Source: Candidatus Heimdallarchaeota archaeon (GTDB lineage: Archaea > Asgardarchaeota > Heimdallarchaeia > Heimdallarchaeales > Kariarchaeaceae). From it: DNA of 8,368 nucleotides. The position numbers and the translations under genes were made by a program. The notes under the pieces were generated by a model that was given only the letters and a program-made list of their open reading frames with translations, was not told where the DNA came from and made no database searches. Position 1 is the first letter of the stretch. Every line of letters begins with the position of its first letter. This document shows, in pieces, positions 7,181 through 8,368 of this stretch. The stretch covers positions 1 through 8,368 of the forward strand of contig WAMJ01000062.1 in the NCBI GenBank assembly GCA_015522385.1, written 5' to 3'.

Positions 7181-7861
7181 ATGAATATTATACAAATTGA
7201 GGACTTGGTTCACGTATACTCTAATGGTAAGATCGAGACTGTCGCGCTGAATGGAATATCCCTTTCAGTCAAGGAAGGGGAGAAGGTGGTGATAATTGGA
7301 AAAAGTGGTAGCGGAAAGTCAACACTTCTCAAGATCATTGCTGGAAACCTCAAACCGACAGGGGGATTGGTACGGGTAGCGGGTCATAACGTGAGGAAGA
7401 TGAGCATAGATGAATCCTTGAAATACAAACGGAAGGTCATTGGAATAGTCTTTCAGTCAGATAATCTGATCAAATACCTCACTGTTCGTGAAAACGTCGA
7501 GCTCCCTCTCAAATTCTCTAAGATGAAGAAAGAGGATAGGACAAAGAGGATAGAATTACTTCTCGAACGTCTGGAGATATCAAGATATATTGACTCCTAC
7601 CCTGAAGAACTCTCGGGAGGACAGCAACAACGGGTTGCAATAGCAGTTGCACTAGCCAATAAACCAGCAATTCTTCTGGCCGATGAGCCAACTGGAAACC
7701 TCGATGTCGATACCGCTGAGACAGTCTATAACTTCTTGGTAGAGATGGCAGATACCTTCAGGACAACTTTAGTTATTGTGAGCCATGATGTTGGTATCAA
7801 GAATTATGTCGACAGAGTTATTGACCTAAACAGGTTAAAGAAGGAAAAACACCACCTCTGA
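7181..7861 (+). CDS. ABC transporter ATPase, MacB/LolD-like
   Basis: The product has 226 residues, the usual size for MacB/LolD-type subunits such as archaeal MJ0796. All nucleotide-binding elements are intact: aromatic A-loop Y13, Walker [10 protein letters not shown] (40-48, K46), Q-loop Q92, signature LSGGQQQR (144-151), Walker B ILLADEP (164-170, catalytic E169), D-loop NLD (173-175) and H-loop H202. Such ATPases form head-to-tail dimers on the cytoplasmic side and drive FtsX-type permeases, usually for mechanical work on external domains or release of membrane-embedded substrates rather than classical channel transport. It follows the second permease after three bases and is the last gene of the operon. 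It has no cysteine. The ATPase assignment is secure; the substrate of the complex is not. Confidence 0.96.
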   Translation: MNIIQIEDLVHVYSNGKIETVALNGISLSVKEGEKVVIIGKSGSGKSTLLKIIAGNLKPTGGLVRVAGHNVRKMSIDESLKYKRKVIGIVFQSDNLIKYLTVRENVELPLKFSKMKKEDRTKRIELLLERLEISRYIDSYPEELSGGQQQRVAIAVALANKPAILLADEPTGNLDVDTAETVYNFLVEMADTFRTTLVIVSHDVGIKNYVDRVIDLNRLKKEKHHL

Positions 7862-7936
7862 GGAGAATCAGACAGTATGTTAGGATCCCAAGACAGATAC
7901 ACGATTCACCCATACGCATAAAATCTACCTCATTCC

Positions 7937-7970
7937 CATATAATAAATCTCCACTCATTATCTATAAAAA
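7937..7970 (+). promoter_or_regulatory. Tandem TATA-like boxes without a recognised gene
   Basis: CATATAATAAA (7937-7947) and TCTATAAAAA (7961-7970) both resemble archaeal TATA boxes on the plus strand. Expected starts are near 7967 and 7991. Either could drive a short transcript ending at the T tract at 8042-8047, or a longer leader into the SDR-family gene. AT-rich intergenic DNA produces such matches by chance, so support is modest. Confidence 0.35.
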
Positions 7971-8020
7971 TTAGAATGGGGAGTAACTTGAAAAATTTAA
8001 TAATAAACATCCTCACGGGT

Positions 8021-8047
8021 ATACCCAAATCAGACCGGGTGTTTTTT
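8021..8047 (+). terminator. Hairpin plus T-tract, probable terminator
   Basis: ATACCC (8021-8026) can pair with GGGTGT (8037-8042), with one G-U pair, around a ten-base loop. TTTTTT occupies 8042-8047. Archaeal RNA polymerase stops at T tracts, so this is the best candidate end for the ABC operon transcript, about 180 bp past its last stop codon. It could equally end a short transcript from the TATA-like boxes at 7937-7970. Confidence 0.4.
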
Positions 8048-8069
8048 CGAATGGTCATTTAATGCAAAT

Positions 8070-8100
8070 AATGTACAGGAAGCGAACATGCAAGTACATT
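8070..8100. repeat. Inverted repeat upstream of the SDR-family gene promoter
   Basis: AATGTAC (8070-8076) and GTACATT (8094-8100) are exact inverted copies with a 17-bp spacer, so the arm centres are 24 bp apart, a little over two helical turns. The element ends 26 bp before the TATA box at 8126. This is a reasonable place for an activator or repressor dimer. Its function is inferred from symmetry and position. Confidence 0.35.
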
Positions 8101-8125
8101 TATCAATCTCAAGTAGACTCAGGTC

Positions 8126-8133
8126 TTTTTAAG
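8126..8133 (+). promoter_or_regulatory. TATA box of a leaderless transcript for the SDR-family gene
   Basis: TTTTTAAG is centred about 27 bp before the ATG at 8157. That is the distance expected when transcription starts at or next to the start codon. No ribosome binding site precedes this ATG, which agrees with a leaderless message. Confidence 0.6.
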
Positions 8134-8156
8134 GACAATTTAATAATTGCTTCACA

Positions 8157-8368
8157 ATGAAATACTTCGTCACAGGAGGGACAGGTCACATTGGGTCGGA
8201 GTTGGTGCAGTCACTCGTGAACTCTAACCACGAGGTATCGGTGCTCACTAGGCAGAAGCATCCCCACAAGATCAACGGTGTGAGCTACGTAATAGGTGAT
8301 GTCCGAGATACCGAGAGATACGGCAGAGAACTGGAGGATGCAGTTGTTGTGCACCTTGCAGCAGACAT
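8157..8368 (+). CDS. NAD(P)-dependent epimerase/dehydratase, extended SDR family (partial, 3' truncated)
   Basis: Seventy residues are visible before the window edge, starting at ATG 8157. The Rossmann nucleotide-binding loop TGGTGHIG is at residues 6-13 and follows the short first strand KYFV, fitting the TGxxGxxG motif of extended SDR enzymes. The second strand ends in VLTR (29-32), where an Arg rather than an acidic residue hints at NADP preference. GDVRD at 47-51 is the usual adenine-contact segment, and VVVHLAA at 63-69 is the fourth strand. The active-site YxxxK lies beyond the edge. Members of this family act on nucleotide sugars, steroids, flavonoid-like ketones or similar substrates, so the precise reaction cannot be given. 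It has its own promoter and does not belong to the ABC operon. Confidence 0.92.
   Translation, partial: MKYFVTGGTGHIGSELVQSLVNSNHEVSVLTRQKHPHKINGVSYVIGDVRDTERYGRELEDAVVVHLAAD

Larger units (their letters stand above)
7862..8156. other. 295-bp intergenic region with promoter-, terminator- and operator-like elements
   Basis: No gene of usual length is present between the ATPase stop and the SDR-family gene. In order, the region holds two TATA-like stretches (7937-7947 and 7961-7970), the element GAATGGGG (7974-7981), a TTG-started 24-codon frame (7988-8062), a perfect palindrome GGGTATACCC (8017-8026), a hairpin with T tract (8021-8047), an inverted repeat (8070-8100) and the promoter of the next gene (8126-8133). 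The density of signals suggests more than a passive spacer, possibly a small RNA or a very short peptide gene. Confidence 0.5.

Noticed and set aside
1..8368. CRISPR arrays, tRNA or rRNA genes, insertion sequences, integrase sites
   Set aside because: I saw no regularly spaced repeats, no tRNA T-arm or rRNA signature, no transposase-like frame and no terminal inverted repeats with target duplications.

Overview
The window looks archaeal. The evidence is TATA-box promoters placed about 25 bp before starts, one clearly leaderless-type promoter (8126-8133), GGAGG and GGTGA ribosome binding sites, a compact ATGA gene overlap, and large FtsX-type permeases next to small secreted or surface proteins that carry N-glycosylation sequons. 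Base composition is moderately AT-rich. An Asgard-type or related archaeon is possible, but nothing here fixes the lineage.

Layout, left to right. (1) 2-121 (+): the last 39 codons of a probable membrane protein that begins outside the window. (2) 122-574: 453 bp with no convincing gene, holding several inverted repeats between converging transcripts. (3) 575-1348 (-) and 1403-2137 (-): a two-gene unit transcribed leftwards from a strong TATA box at 2187-2194. Its first gene encodes a secreted, beta-rich protein ending in a proline-rich tail with a cysteine pair. Its second encodes a surface protein with a membrane segment at each end. (4) 2138-2297: the divergent promoter region. (5) 2298-7861 (+): a tight three-gene ABC transporter operon, made of two different ten-segment FtsX-type permeases (805 and 821 aa) and one MacB/LolD-like ATPase (226 aa). 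(6) 7862-8156: an intergenic region with TATA-like boxes, a hairpin followed by a T tract, a 10-bp palindrome and an operator-like inverted repeat. (7) 8157-8368 (+): the first 70 codons of an NAD(P)-binding epimerase/dehydratase of the extended SDR family, cut by the window edge.

The genes suggest a membrane-machine locus: an FtsX-family (type VII-like, mechanotransmission class) ABC complex with four large extracytoplasmic domains, encoded back to back with two exported proteins of unknown function. The whole locus has very few cysteines. Each permease has only one closely spaced pair, in its second external domain, and the secreted protein has only one pair, at its extreme C terminus. The ATPase and the two-segment surface protein have none. 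The idea that the divergent exported proteins are substrates, partners or targets of the transporter is inference from gene order and this cysteine pattern.
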